Below, piece after piece: positions 8,604-16,499 of a stretch of DNA of 64,000 bases. The first letter of the stretch is position 1. The number at the start of each line of letters is the position of its first letter. The stretch spans positions 145,362 through 209,361 of the forward strand of contig NZ_FLKM01000007.1 in NCBI RefSeq assembly GCF_900086585.1. The letters are read 5' to 3'. Source of the stretch: Emergencia timonensis (GTDB lineage: Bacteria; Bacillota; Clostridia; Peptostreptococcales; Anaerovoracaceae). The notes below the pieces were generated by a model. The model worked only from the letters and a program-made list of their open reading frames with translations. It had not been told where the DNA came from and did not search any database. The position numbers were made by a program, and so were the translations under genes.

Positions 8604-8633
8604 AATGTATCACATCTGCCAGGCAGATGTCAA
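8604..8633 (-). promoter_or_regulatory. Promoter of eutH
   Basis: The minus strand shows TTGACA (8628-8633), an 18-base spacer and TACATT (8604-8609) preceded by TGTGA. The spacer contains the palindrome CATCTGCCTGGCAGATG, which could bind a repressor. The layout matches the eutVW promoter. Confidence 0.6.
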
Positions 8634-8682
8634 TAAAGAATCATGATTCGGCGTTAACCGCTTTTTATCCACAATCAATATT

Positions 8683-9264
8683 TTAGGGCGTTATATTAAA
8701 AGACCATTGATTCCCATCAGCGTCTACATAGGAAAATTCATCCGTCTCACTTGTCAAGATGGATTGTACTTCTAATTCCCTATCAATGCCTGGTGCAAAT
8801 GCAACGCAAAGGGTGGGATAGAGAAAATGGTCTTCCGTATCATAACATTCTCTAAAAAAATCAGTAAACAGCAGCACGCATTCGAAAACGCCGCCTAGAG
8901 GAATGCTGGCAGGCAGGCGGACAATATCCGGTAACGCTGTAATCAAATTACCGTTGTAATATTTCCAAGGCATTTGTTCATACGCCTGCCTGAAAGGAGT
9001 CAGATTGTCTAAAGTGTTCTTCTTTGCACCTGGACGCTTCAAATACGCATCTTGAAGCAAAATATGGCGAGTACCCGTGTTTAAAATCTGAAGGTGAATA
9101 TAACTTTTTACCACATCTTCTTGTATATAAATAAGATTGTTTAGTTCGTCGTATGTCCGTACCTGAATGTGAGGTCGTTCTGCCAAATAACGCGCCACTT
9201 CAACTGCCAGGGAAATTAATCCAGTGACACAGCCGATGACAGCAATCCAAAATGTATATCCCAT
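8683..9264 (-). CDS. Unknown single-pass membrane protein next to nuclease gene
   Basis: This is a 193-residue protein that I do not recognise. Residues 2-22 (GYTFWIAVIGCVTGLISLAVE) form one membrane segment; the rest is a mixed alpha/beta, probably cytosolic domain with IHLQILNTGTRHILL and ECVLLFTDFFRECYD. ATG 9264 is used because GAGGAGG stands just before it; a longer frame overlapping the upstream gene lacks a ribosome site. It lies 19 bases after the nuclease-like gene and is very likely cotranscribed with it. A one-helix protein paired with a nuclease resembles defence cassettes in layout, but nothing in the domain proves a role. Confidence 0.6.
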   Translation of the reverse strand: MGYTFWIAVIGCVTGLISLAVEVARYLAERPHIQVRTYDELNNLIYIQEDVVKSYIHLQILNTGTRHILLQDAYLKRPGAKKNTLDNLTPFRQAYEQMPWKYYNGNLITALPDIVRLPASIPLGGVFECVLLFTDFFRECYDTEDHFLYPTLCVAFAPGIDRELEVQSILTSETDEFSYVDADGNQWSFNITP

Positions 9265-9283
9265 CTGTTCCTCCTCGAATGAT

Positions 9284-10243
9284 TTAAATATCATATGTTT
9301 GCAATCTTTCTCTAGCCAGTCTCAGTTGATTTTCGTCTATTGAGATCATCTTAATTACAGGTCGCTCATTGTACTTGTAGTAAACAACCATATTAGACAG
9401 AAATTGTTCCTTGCAGTGGATGGCTTCTTTTTTTATTTGTAGTTCATCGGTAGCGTGACTTAACCATCGTTTCATTATACTGTCAGGAAGTTGAAAGAAA
9501 TAACTCTGGCTGCCCGATCTTAGCTGCCAAGGAAGTTCCGGTTCACTCCAATGCAGAGAATAGTCATCTCCAAACTGGATTTGCTCGCTGGTCATACAAT
9601 ACAAAAATAGCATTTGACCAGAATTAGTAACCGCCACAGCCATATGTTTTCCCACTTCAACTGCCAAGTTTATAATTTGTGTTTCAATCGCCATGTCTTC
9701 ATTATGCTCACTATTAAATCTATAAGATAGATCGTCAACATACCCAGGTCTAATCAGTCTAAGAAATTCCCTCCAAAACGGCATCCGATTAAACTCCAGT
9801 AAAGGAATTCGATAAGTTGCCGCAAGACTTTGGGCAGGTATCGTGTATCCGTTTAAAGCGGCTATCGCAACCTGATAAGAATATCTCTCATAATTATGTA
9901 CTAGCTCATGGCGATTCTGTCTTCGCCGGGCAGTCAATTCATCTATATCTACTAGATCAAAATGGTTGATATCCTCTCTTAAACCTATGACACTTCGCAC
10001 AGTATTTAAACCAACCCGCCGACTGTAATCTTTGCATTCAATTAATAACCTTGTCTGCGAATAGAATGGAGTTTGAACTGGAGGCTCTAAAAGTACATCT
10101 GCATTATGTGCCGCACCTAAGCCTTGAATCATTTTGCCAGGAGCACCGTTAAAAATATACAAGTTATCAGGTGCAACCACTGAGAATCCAACGTTTATAA
10201 GAACATGCTCTACAAATATTTCAAAAGCTTTACCAAGTTTCAT
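9284..10243 (-). CDS. Mrr-like PD-(D/E)XK nuclease
   Basis: The 319-residue product carries a restriction-endonuclease-like core in its first 75 residues: Glu8/Glu12 in the first helix (GKAFEIFVEHVL), Asp49 in HNADVLLE and Glu69-Cys-Lys71 in LLIECKDY. This D...ExK arrangement is the metal-binding motif of the Mrr/PD-(D/E)XK superfamily. The C-terminal 200 residues are not recognised and may recognise a target or partner. The gene is the first of a two-gene unit with the membrane protein downstream. Likely roles are defence against foreign DNA or repair; the motif is seen and the role is inferred. A weak AGGTGAC ribosome site precedes ATG 10243. Confidence 0.65.
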   Translation of the reverse strand: MKLGKAFEIFVEHVLINVGFSVVAPDNLYIFNGAPGKMIQGLGAAHNADVLLEPPVQTPFYSQTRLLIECKDYSRRVGLNTVRSVIGLREDINHFDLVDIDELTARRRQNRHELVHNYERYSYQVAIAALNGYTIPAQSLAATYRIPLLEFNRMPFWREFLRLIRPGYVDDLSYRFNSEHNEDMAIETQIINLAVEVGKHMAVAVTNSGQMLFLYCMTSEQIQFGDDYSLHWSEPELPWQLRSGSQSYFFQLPDSIMKRWLSHATDELQIKKEAIHCKEQFLSNMVVYYKYNERPVIKMISIDENQLRLARERLQTYDI

Positions 10244-10497
10244 CTATAGTCACCTCCTATACCAGCTTCAAGTCTCCTATTAATGTCTAAATTATATCAA
10301 ACAACCTCCTTGCTTTCAACTTCTGTATAATCTCACATCCTTGAGGCCATGTTTAAATGAATGGAAATAAGAAAAACTATATGGTGATTGGCCTGCCGCG
10401 TCGCTGCAATCCAAAAGTCTTTGGGCACATTAAACCATATATTTAGTGTAAATACAAAGTGAAAACCTACAAAGAAGTGCGCTTGCTTCCTTGATAG

Positions 10498-11085
10498 TTA
10501 ACGAATCACCCCATATCCGTAAATCACATTATCCCCAACAGCGTAACTCCTCTCGCGGCAATTATCCCCACTGTTTCCTTCTATCGTGTAGATCGTGCCG
10601 TTCTTACATTGATTTACAATGCCAACATGATCGACTTTATTATTTCTGTCCCAGTCAAAAAAAATAATCATCCCTGGCTCGGGGGTTATATTTTGTTGGC
10701 GCCAATTTTTGCTGGAGATAAACCAATTAACGCCGTCTTGACAATTGGAGAACTTCGGTGCTTTACCCGCTTCTATATATCCGCACTGGTCAGCACACCA
10801 ACTGACAAAACAAGCACACCAATCTACTGGCTCATCAAAGCCGTACCAACTCCAGTAAACTTTACCCTTCTCCCCGATCTGCGACTCTGCGACTTCGGCA
10901 ATCGTGCCGTCTTTCGGGACGTCTGCCCCATCGCCGCAATCCAGGATGAGCAGGAACAACAGGCTAAAGACTGCCACACTGCAAGCAAATAGGACAGGCA
11001 ACATCATTTTCCTCTTATGTCGTCTACAAGGAGGTCTTCTTCTCCTAAGTATTTTATGCAGTCTGTAGATAGCCATCATTTGCAT
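10498..11085 (-). CDS. CHAP-domain cell wall hydrolase
   Basis: The 195-residue protein has a basic N-terminus (residues 10-27, many Arg/Lys), one membrane segment (about 29-49) and a CHAP amidase/endopeptidase domain (about 60-195). Candidate catalytic residues are Cys90 in DWCACFVSWC, His153 in KVDHVGIV and Glu169 or Asn171 in IEGNSGD. Such short, basic, membrane-anchored CHAP proteins resemble the wall hydrolases of Tn916/CTn-type conjugative elements, where they open peptidoglycan for DNA transfer, but no other transfer gene is next to it. It may be a leftover of such an element. The short downstream gap (10244-10497) holds no gene that I can support. Confidence 0.7.
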   Translation of the reverse strand: MQMMAIYRLHKILRRRRPPCRRHKRKMMLPVLFACSVAVFSLLFLLILDCGDGADVPKDGTIAEVAESQIGEKGKVYWSWYGFDEPVDWCACFVSWCADQCGYIEAGKAPKFSNCQDGVNWFISSKNWRQQNITPEPGMIIFFDWDRNNKVDHVGIVNQCKNGTIYTIEGNSGDNCRERSYAVGDNVIYGYGVIR

Positions 11086-11156
11086 TTGTCCCTTTCTGAT
11101 GAGAACATTTCTCTGCTCTACTTGTCTCTTATCAGAATATGCCCCTGCAGACTTGT

Positions 11157-12095
11157 CTAATATAGAATTTTATTATTTTCAATTTTCAAATTCCTTGTCT
11201 CCTTCAAATCCTGGATTCCGCTTATTACATATTCAACGAATGCTTTATAGATCCCCTCCGGTTCCTTTGTCCGTGGATATGCAAGGTAAGTATGATATGC
11301 AACGGGTTTCTCTAGGGGAAGCGCAGTGATTTCATCACAGATTATCCCTGCAGCAGTAGATTCTGTTGCAAAGGTAATTCCATCATCATTTGAGATCATT
11401 TCAACAATCAGGTCTCTGTCAAATGAGTTTTCCAGCACGACATGAAAGTCAGCGTTTCTGTCCTTATATATCTTTTGAAAGTCAGTCCATAAATTTGTAG
11501 TCCTTTCTCCTACCAGTACAGGCAAAGCGGTTAAGTCTTCTGCTGTAATCGCCTTGTGGGAGGCGATAGGGTTATTCCGATTGATAATCACCAGCAGTTC
11601 TTCTTCGATTAGCGGGATGTACTCCAGTTGCTTTAAGCGATCCTCCGGTCTCAGCTTCACAAGAGCAAAATCCAAATCCCCGCTTTTTAAGCCCTCGTAG
11701 GCTGCATAATTATCAGTTATTCTTATCGACCCCAAAACATTGGTATTTGTCTTGTAGAAATTTTTAAGAATCGATGAAACCCCCACTGTCCATGAAAAGG
11801 GAAAGGCCCCTACGTTTATAATCGCCTTTTCAGCTTCCGTACTCTCGTTAAACTCTTTCATGAGAATATCGATTGCATCGACAACTCCTTTTGCACATTT
11901 ACAAAAACGCTCGCCGTCTTTCGTTAGAGTGACGTTGTGGTGCGTTCTGACAAAAAGAGTGGTTTTCAGTTCTGCCTCCAGAGAACTGATTTGCTGGGAT
12001 ATATTGGACTGCGTTATGTATAGAGACTGTGCTGCCTTCGTGAAGTTTTTACACTTTGCTACCTCGAGCACGTAATATATTTGTCTTATTTCCAT
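11157..12095 (-). CDS. LysR-family transcriptional regulator
   Basis: The product (312 residues) has the normal LysR length. It has an N-terminal winged helix (residues 1-60: MEIRQIYYVLEVAKCKNFTK and ITQSNISQQISSLE) and a periplasmic-binding-like effector domain. ATG 12095 is chosen because it begins the conserved first helix and follows AAAGGAAAG. It is divergent from the amidohydrolase and transporter genes at 12272-14749 and is the likely regulator of that pair. The co-inducer is unknown. Confidence 0.88.
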   Translation of the reverse strand: MEIRQIYYVLEVAKCKNFTKAAQSLYITQSNISQQISSLEAELKTTLFVRTHHNVTLTKDGERFCKCAKGVVDAIDILMKEFNESTEAEKAIINVGAFPFSWTVGVSSILKNFYKTNTNVLGSIRITDNYAAYEGLKSGDLDFALVKLRPEDRLKQLEYIPLIEEELLVIINRNNPIASHKAITAEDLTALPVLVGERTTNLWTDFQKIYKDRNADFHVVLENSFDRDLIVEMISNDDGITFATESTAAGIICDEITALPLEKPVAYHTYLAYPRTKEPEGIYKAFVEYVISGIQDLKETRNLKIENNKILY

Positions 12096-12271
12096 GATCT
12101 TTCCTTTCCCGTTCAAAATGCCAGCTTAAGCACTCATGATTACTTTCACTAATTCTTACAATTATAACCTTTAATTTCCATTATATCAACTCGAATGCTA
12201 TAATCCAACTATCTAAATAGAGTGATAACTCAAATTTATCAGTAAATTTTAAAAGAGGAGGTAAAGAAATA

Positions 12272-13465
12272 TTGGATACCATTTTAGCAAAGGCTGAGGC
12301 AGTCTTTGAGGACATCGTCGAGATCAGGCGAGAAATCCATCGCCACCCTGAGCTGGGAAAAGAAGAAATCAAAACATCCTCTCTAATTAAGGAACAGCTA
12401 GCAAAATATGGTGTTGACGAAATACTTGCTCCAGACGGAACCTCTGTGATCGGTGTAGTGAAAGGGCGAAAAGGTAGTGGCAGATGTATCGGCATCAGAT
12501 GCGATATGGATGCACTTCCTGTTCTGGAAGCAACCGGCCTTCCGTTTTCCAGTGAAAATAGCGGGGTCATGCACGCATGCGGCCACGATCTGCACACTGC
12601 GATGATGCTTGGCAATGCAAAAATTCTCGCTGATATGCGAGAGGAATTTGCTGGCACGGTTAAGTTGATTTTCGAAGCAAGTGAGGAAAAACAACCTGGC
12701 GGTGCCCGGGCAATCATCGACTCCGGCACGGTAGACGACGTCGACGTGTTTCTCGCAATGCACGTCCTCCCAACCGAAGATGGATTGGGCAAAGTCGGGC
12801 TGAAAAAAGGTTCTGTAACGACATCAGCCGATGAAGTATATATTACCGTCCATGGCAAAAGCGGGCACGGTTCACAGCCGCAAGAGGCGAAGGATGCCAT
12901 ACTCGCCGCATCACAGATCAATATTCTTTTACAGCAGATTCAAGCGAGAAATATCAATCCACTGGATACCTGCATTTTTTCCATCAACTCTTTTCATGGC
13001 GGCGTAGCGACGAATATCATCGCCGGCCAATGTAAAATGGCAGGTGCCATGCGCGCCTATACAGAAGAAGCTCGTACGATTGCTACGGAGAAGATTTATG
13101 ACATCTGTGCCGGCGTTGAAAAAGTGTCTGGATGTGCAATCGACGCAGAAGTAATAAAAGGCTATGATGCCTGTATCAATGATGACAAAATCGTTGATGC
13201 ACTGGCGTCTGCATTTGAGGGCACACTCGGCCCTGAAAGTTATTATTTCATGAAAGAGCCTTTGGGCTTCAGTGAAGATTACAGTTTTTTCGGAAGTATG
13301 ACAGGAAAGCCATCTGTGCTGATGTTCCTCAATGCAGGCCATGCTTTGGGAATGGAAGTTTCTACATTGCACAGTCCCGACTGCACCTTTGATGAAGCCG
13401 CAATGCAGCACGGCATGGCCGCGATGACCCACAGCGTCCTTGCACTTCTGAGAAAAATGATGTAA
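12272..13465 (+). CDS. M20-family metal-dependent amidohydrolase
   Basis: The 397-residue product belongs to the M20D group of N-acyl-amino-acid/aminobenzoyl-glutamate-type hydrolases, which release an amino acid from an acylated or conjugated form using two metal ions. Metal-site signatures are EIHRHPELGKEE near the N-terminus, Cys103 and His105 in MHACGHDLHT, and Glu138/Glu139 in FEASEEKQPGG. The start is TTG 12272, with an AGAGGAGG ribosome site 8 bases upstream. A membrane transporter follows at 13514 and a LysR regulator is divergent, giving an uptake-and-cleavage unit. Substrate is not determined. Confidence 0.85.
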   Translation: MDTILAKAEAVFEDIVEIRREIHRHPELGKEEIKTSSLIKEQLAKYGVDEILAPDGTSVIGVVKGRKGSGRCIGIRCDMDALPVLEATGLPFSSENSGVMHACGHDLHTAMMLGNAKILADMREEFAGTVKLIFEASEEKQPGGARAIIDSGTVDDVDVFLAMHVLPTEDGLGKVGLKKGSVTTSADEVYITVHGKSGHGSQPQEAKDAILAASQINILLQQIQARNINPLDTCIFSINSFHGGVATNIIAGQCKMAGAMRAYTEEARTIATEKIYDICAGVEKVSGCAIDAEVIKGYDACINDDKIVDALASAFEGTLGPESYYFMKEPLGFSEDYSFFGSMTGKPSVLMFLNAGHALGMEVSTLHSPDCTFDEAAMQHGMAAMTHSVLALLRKMM

Positions 13466-13513
13466 TTCGTTATTGCTATTTATATATTGAAAAAATCTAA
13501 GAAAGGAATTATT

Positions 13514-14749
13514 ATGATACTTTATAACGCATTTTTAGCTGTAATCATCGTCGGTATCGCCTATGTGATCGGTGAATGGGTATCAACCTTGACCCGTGCA
13601 TGGGTACCATCCGTATTAGTAACCGCAATTATTTTCCTCATCGGTTTTTGGACAGTGATACCAAAGACAGTCGCTGCTGACTCAGGACTCGCTCCTTTCG
13701 CCAGTACCATCGGCGTTTTGATGTTCATCACGCACATTGGAACTGTAATCAGTTTGAAGCAGCTCATTGAACAATGGAAAACCGTTGTGGTATGTCTGGT
13801 CGGTCTGGTCGGCATGGTCGCCCTATGCTGGTTCATCTGTCCTCTCATTATGGATAAAGCCCTGGTAATATCCGGACTGCCGCCGCTTACAGGCGGTATT
13901 GTCGCAGCACTTACAATGCAAGGCGCTGCTGAAGCCGCTGGCCTAAAGGAAGCCGCCGTATTTGCCATCGCAATGTACAGCGTACAAGGACTCGCCGGAT
14001 ATCCTATTACCGCTCTGTGTCTGCATTCTGAAGGGAAAAAGCTCTTAAAAGAATGGCGTTCTGGTACCTTAAACCTTTCGCAGTCTGAAATTGATGAAAT
14101 GAAAACCATCGGTCTTTCAACAATCGCAGATGACAGCGGATTGAAGAAATTAGTTCCTCCAGTCCCAGAGCAGTTCAATACCCCTGTCTTCATCATCGTA
14201 AAAATTGCTGGCAGTGTCTGGATTTCTTCAATACTCGGACAGCTGCTCCCTCAAATCCCGACCATCGTTTGGTGCCTGATCGTTTCCGTCATTCTGACGC
14301 GGATTGGCATCCTCGATACAAGCTCTCTTTCAAGAGCAAACACTTATACGGTTTTCATGTTTGCTGCGATGCTCAGCGTGTTCTCAGGCCTTGCAGATTG
14401 CACGCCAGCTATGCTGAAAACATTGATCGTCCCAATGCTCATCATGATCATCATCGGCGTTGCCGGTATGGGTTTAGCTGCTTTTGTCATCGCAAAAATA
14501 TTCCGCATGGATTTCCAATTGGCCTTTGCCAATGGACTGACCGCGCTGTACGGCTTCCCTTGTGACGCGATCATCACCGAAAGCACCTGTAATTCACTTA
14601 CGACCGATGCTGACGAACGGGGATACCTGATGAGCAAAATGTTCCCATCTATGGTAGTGGGCGGATTCGTTACCGTAACAATTACATCCGTCATCTTCGC
14701 TGGTTACTTTGCTAAATTGTTAGGCGGAGCAGGAGGCGTTATATTTTAG
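13514..14749 (+). CDS. Multi-spanning membrane transporter of unknown substrate
   Basis: The 411-residue product has about ten to eleven hydrophobic segments, with repeated architecture (two halves joined by a polar loop near residues 165-215) reminiscent of GltS-like sodium symporters, though I do not recognise a family motif. Glycine-rich PPLTGGIVAALTMQGAAEAAG could line the transport path. ATG 13514 follows AAGAAAGGAATTATT; the nine extra residues upstream are rejected. It lies 48 bases after the amidohydrolase and ends before a clear terminator, so it probably imports the conjugate that the amidohydrolase cleaves. Confidence 0.6.
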   Translation: MILYNAFLAVIIVGIAYVIGEWVSTLTRAWVPSVLVTAIIFLIGFWTVIPKTVAADSGLAPFASTIGVLMFITHIGTVISLKQLIEQWKTVVVCLVGLVGMVALCWFICPLIMDKALVISGLPPLTGGIVAALTMQGAAEAAGLKEAAVFAIAMYSVQGLAGYPITALCLHSEGKKLLKEWRSGTLNLSQSEIDEMKTIGLSTIADDSGLKKLVPPVPEQFNTPVFIIVKIAGSVWISSILGQLLPQIPTIVWCLIVSVILTRIGILDTSSLSRANTYTVFMFAAMLSVFSGLADCTPAMLKTLIVPMLIMIIIGVAGMGLAAFVIAKIFRMDFQLAFANGLTALYGFPCDAIITESTCNSLTTDADERGYLMSKMFPSMVVGGFVTVTITSVIFAGYFAKLLGGAGGVIF

Positions 14750-14803
14750 AATTATGGGCAGTATAGGGCTGATGACTTGCTGACCGCTAAGAGAATAAGG
14801 TAC

Positions 14804-14827
14804 AAAACCCGCCCAAAGGCGGGTTTT
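14804..14827 (+). terminator. Terminator of amidohydrolase-transporter unit
   Basis: Stem AAAACCCGCC/GGCGGGTTTT with loop CAAA; it sits between two convergent genes and could serve both strands. Confidence 0.85.
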
Positions 14828-14860
14828 GAAGTCTTTGCAAACATAGAGAAACTGGGTTTG

Positions 14861-15421
14861 CTAATATCTATTTTTATATATTAGTTTGGCATCATCCGTA
14901 TTTTTCTTGATAAAATCGGATTTAGCATTGGTGTAACCGTCTCTGTCATGCTCATACTCTCTCCAAAGCTTTCGTTTCATTTTCTCATATTGACTGGCTA
15001 CATCAGGAAATTCATTGAGATAATCTCTGAAATACAACTCATCATTGTCTCCAATATATCTCAAATGTAAGTGAAATACTCTTTCAGCGAATCCACATTC
15101 AGTATATCCTTTATTAAAAGAAATCCTTTCGGTACTCTCCGTCATACAAATGTAGCCATTATTCACTAATATATCTTTGAAATCAGATAAATTACATTCT
15201 CTTTGCACTTCGACAAGAATATCAATAATGGGCTTTGCCCAAATAGTATTTATGGCTGTACTCCCTATATGGTTCAACTTCGCCGTTTGAGGTAATAGTG
15301 ACTTTAATAAAGTTTTTTCCTCAGCGTACCAATCTTTCCAGTAATCTTGATGTTCCGTCAAAAAGATAGGAAACAGCTGCCACAATTCTTCCAAACTCAT
15401 TTCTGATAGTTTTTTGCTCAC
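14861..15421 (-). CDS. GrpB/UPF0157 family protein
   Basis: The 186-residue product is a GrpB-like member of the nucleotidyltransferase-fold superfamily. The marker is LNHIGSTAINTIWAKPIIDILVEV (residues about 56-79), which matches the conserved HxGSTA...KPxxDI block. The reaction is not established for most of the family. It is a single gene between a convergent transporter and the ssrA region. An inverted repeat upstream (15449-15478) is a candidate operator. Confidence 0.8.
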   Translation of the reverse strand: MSKKLSEMSLEELWQLFPIFLTEHQDYWKDWYAEEKTLLKSLLPQTAKLNHIGSTAINTIWAKPIIDILVEVQRECNLSDFKDILVNNGYICMTESTERISFNKGYTECGFAERVFHLHLRYIGDNDELYFRDYLNEFPDVASQYEKMKRKLWREYEHDRDGYTNAKSDFIKKNTDDAKLIYKNRY

Positions 15422-15448
15422 AGCACACCTCCTGTAACGTAAAATTCA

Positions 15449-15478
15449 ATTGCAATGAAAGTAATTGTTCATTGCAAT
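15449..15478. repeat. Inverted repeat upstream of GrpB-like gene
   Basis: Arms ATTGCAATGA and TCATTGCAAT are perfect 10-bp complements separated by 10 bases. The position, 27 bases before the GrpB-like start codon, suits an operator or a transcript hairpin. Confidence 0.5.
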
Positions 15479-15564
15479 TCAAGATACCATTTTTTACATT
15501 TAATGTCAACACCGTTATTTCTGTTTCATAGGTGAAGTAAAATGCCCTGCCCATCTGCTGTCAA

Positions 15565-15642
15565 TGATGGAGAGGGCTAAGTCCGCATCCTGCTTCTCAG
15601 TCTGCCGTCCAACGCCTCCCCTTCCAGTTGACTGGGCCATGC
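15565..15642 (+). repeat. Decayed direct repeat R1 near ssrA
   Basis: This segment is an imperfect copy of R2 (15697-15775). Shared blocks include CATCCTGCTTC, CAGTCTGCCG, ACGCCTCCCC and TGGGCCATG. Its first 13 bases (TGATGGAGAGGGC) match the ssrA 3' terminus at 11 of 13 positions. Confidence 0.6.
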
Positions 15643-15657
15643 ACCGCATAGGAACAG

Positions 15658-15691
15658 AAAAAGCCCTACCCTTCCTGGGCAGGACTTTTTT
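15658..15691. terminator. Terminator-like hairpin between R1 and R2
   Basis: AAAAAGCCCT-ACCC pairs imperfectly with GGGCAGGACTTTTTT. It stands directly left of the R2 copy of the ssrA 3' end, as the true ssrA terminator stands left of ssrA. Confidence 0.55.
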
Positions 15692-15696
15692 GTTCT

Positions 15697-15775
15697 TGGT
15701 GGAGATGGCTCAGCCCACATCCTGCTTCGCAGTCTGCCGCCCGACGCCTCCCCTTTCGGTCGCCTGGGCCATGTC
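15697..15775 (+). repeat. Direct repeat R2 starting with an exact copy of the ssrA 3' end
   Basis: Bases 15697-15709 (TGGTGGAGATGGC) are identical to the last 13 bases of ssrA at 15888-15900. The rest resembles R1, not ssrA. The pattern is that of an attachment-site duplication. A structured stretch follows (CATGTCC 15771-15777 with GGACATG further right). Confidence 0.65.
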
Positions 15776-15846
15776 CTGCTCGCCGCTCCACTGGAGTGGC
15801 TCGCTTCACGGACATGCTCGTCGAGTTCGACTCTCTCATTCCATTT

Positions 15847-15888
15847 ATAGAAATAAAAATAGGCCTTTTGGCCTATTTTTATTTCTAT
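15847..15888 (-). terminator. ssrA terminator
   Basis: A perfect 19-bp stem (ATAG...GGCC and complement) with a TTTT/AAAA loop begins right where the mature tmRNA CCA end lies. Its AT-rich outer arms supply the U-tract. Confidence 0.85.
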
Positions 15889-16259
15889 GGTGGAGATGGC
15901 GAGAGTCGAACTCGCGTCCGAAAGCATTTCCACAAGACTTTCTCCGAGCGCAGCTAATGATTTGTTATTTCGCTTCTCCGATCGCCCATCAGCAGGCTAT
16001 CAGATCAGCTATCTCGTTGTTCCCTTACGCTACCGAGAACTCACGCAAAGTTTTCCTGTATAATCGATGCCAGATTTCCGGCCTACAGGTGAACCGGAGC
16101 TGACACGCACAGCTAATGCTGCTTACGCAGCGATTGCCATTGGTGCGAAGTTTGTTTTTTCTTTAGCGTTTATATTTAAACGGCCACTTTTAACGTAGAC
16201 TTGGCGACTACGGCTCGCTTACCTTGCTTCTACACCCCCGTCGAAACCTTTACACCCCC
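15888..16259 (-). ncRNA. ssrA: Transfer-messenger RNA (tmRNA)
   Basis: tmRNA rescues stalled ribosomes together with SmpB. The 372-nt RNA begins GGGGGTGTAAAGGTTTCGAC at 16259, the canonical tmRNA 5' end, and ends GCCATCTCCACCA at 15888. The acceptor stem GGGGGTG pairs with CATCTCC (two G-U pairs), followed by an encoded ACCA end. The T-arm GCGAGTTCGACTCTCGC is intact. The tag frame (16167-16123) encodes AKEKTNFAPMAIAA then TAA. smpB lies about 800 bases upstream on the same strand. No clear promoter was found. Confidence 0.95.
16123..16167 (-). other. tmRNA proteolysis-tag reading frame
   Basis: The resume codon GCT at 16167-16165 opens a 14-residue tag, AKEKTNFAPMAIAA, closed by TAA. The hydrophobic, small-residue C-terminus (AIAA) fits recognition by Clp-type proteases; most bacterial tags end LAA or similar. 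Confidence 0.8.
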
Positions 16260-16400
16260 ATATCATGCTTGTTAATTTGTGAAATTACTGCGTTGCTGCT
16301 CAGTCATCCGATGCTCATCGGCGGAGCCAACAACCTCTATATATTATATTATTCACTTTTTGAGATTTGTCAACCACATTTCTTAATATAAATATTTCCA

Positions 16401-16425
16401 CCTAATACCCCGGTGGGGTATTAGG
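16401..16425. repeat. Palindrome resembling a CsoR/CstR-type operator
   Basis: The arm CCTAATACCCC, spacer GGT and a perfect complementary arm form an 11-bp stem. TACCCC-x3-GGGGTA resembles operators of the CsoR/CstR regulator family, but no metal or sulfur gene is adjacent. It could equally be a terminator-like hairpin. Confidence 0.35.
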
Positions 16426-16440
16426 GCGTTACGAATCTGT

Positions 16441-16499
16441 AAAAATGCCATAATATCCTCTTTTTTGGTTATTTAAGGCAGATTTGTCTTGCAATCCAG
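16441..16499 (-). repeat. Direct repeat, copy 1 (RBS plus ATG-GCA segment)
   Basis: It matches copy 2 240 bases away. The shared minus-strand core is AAAAAAGAGGATATTATGGC, a ribosome site and start codon. The frame here reads MAFLQIRNAL and stops after 22 codons. Confidence 0.55.

Noticed and set aside
10381..10446. Short plus-strand frame MVIGLPRRCNPKVFG in the gap after the CHAP gene
   Set aside because: Only 21 codons, no ribosome site and no recognisable family.
12181..12921. 246-residue open frame antisense to the amidohydrolase
   Set aside because: It is a low-complexity Ser-rich shadow of the M20 gene on the other strand, without a ribosome site.
13561..14196. 211-residue open frame antisense to the transporter
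   Set aside because: No ribosome site and a composition typical of the reverse strand of a membrane protein gene.
15564..16103. 179-codon frame across the ssrA 3' half
   Set aside because: It runs through two repeats, two terminators and tmRNA; not a protein gene.
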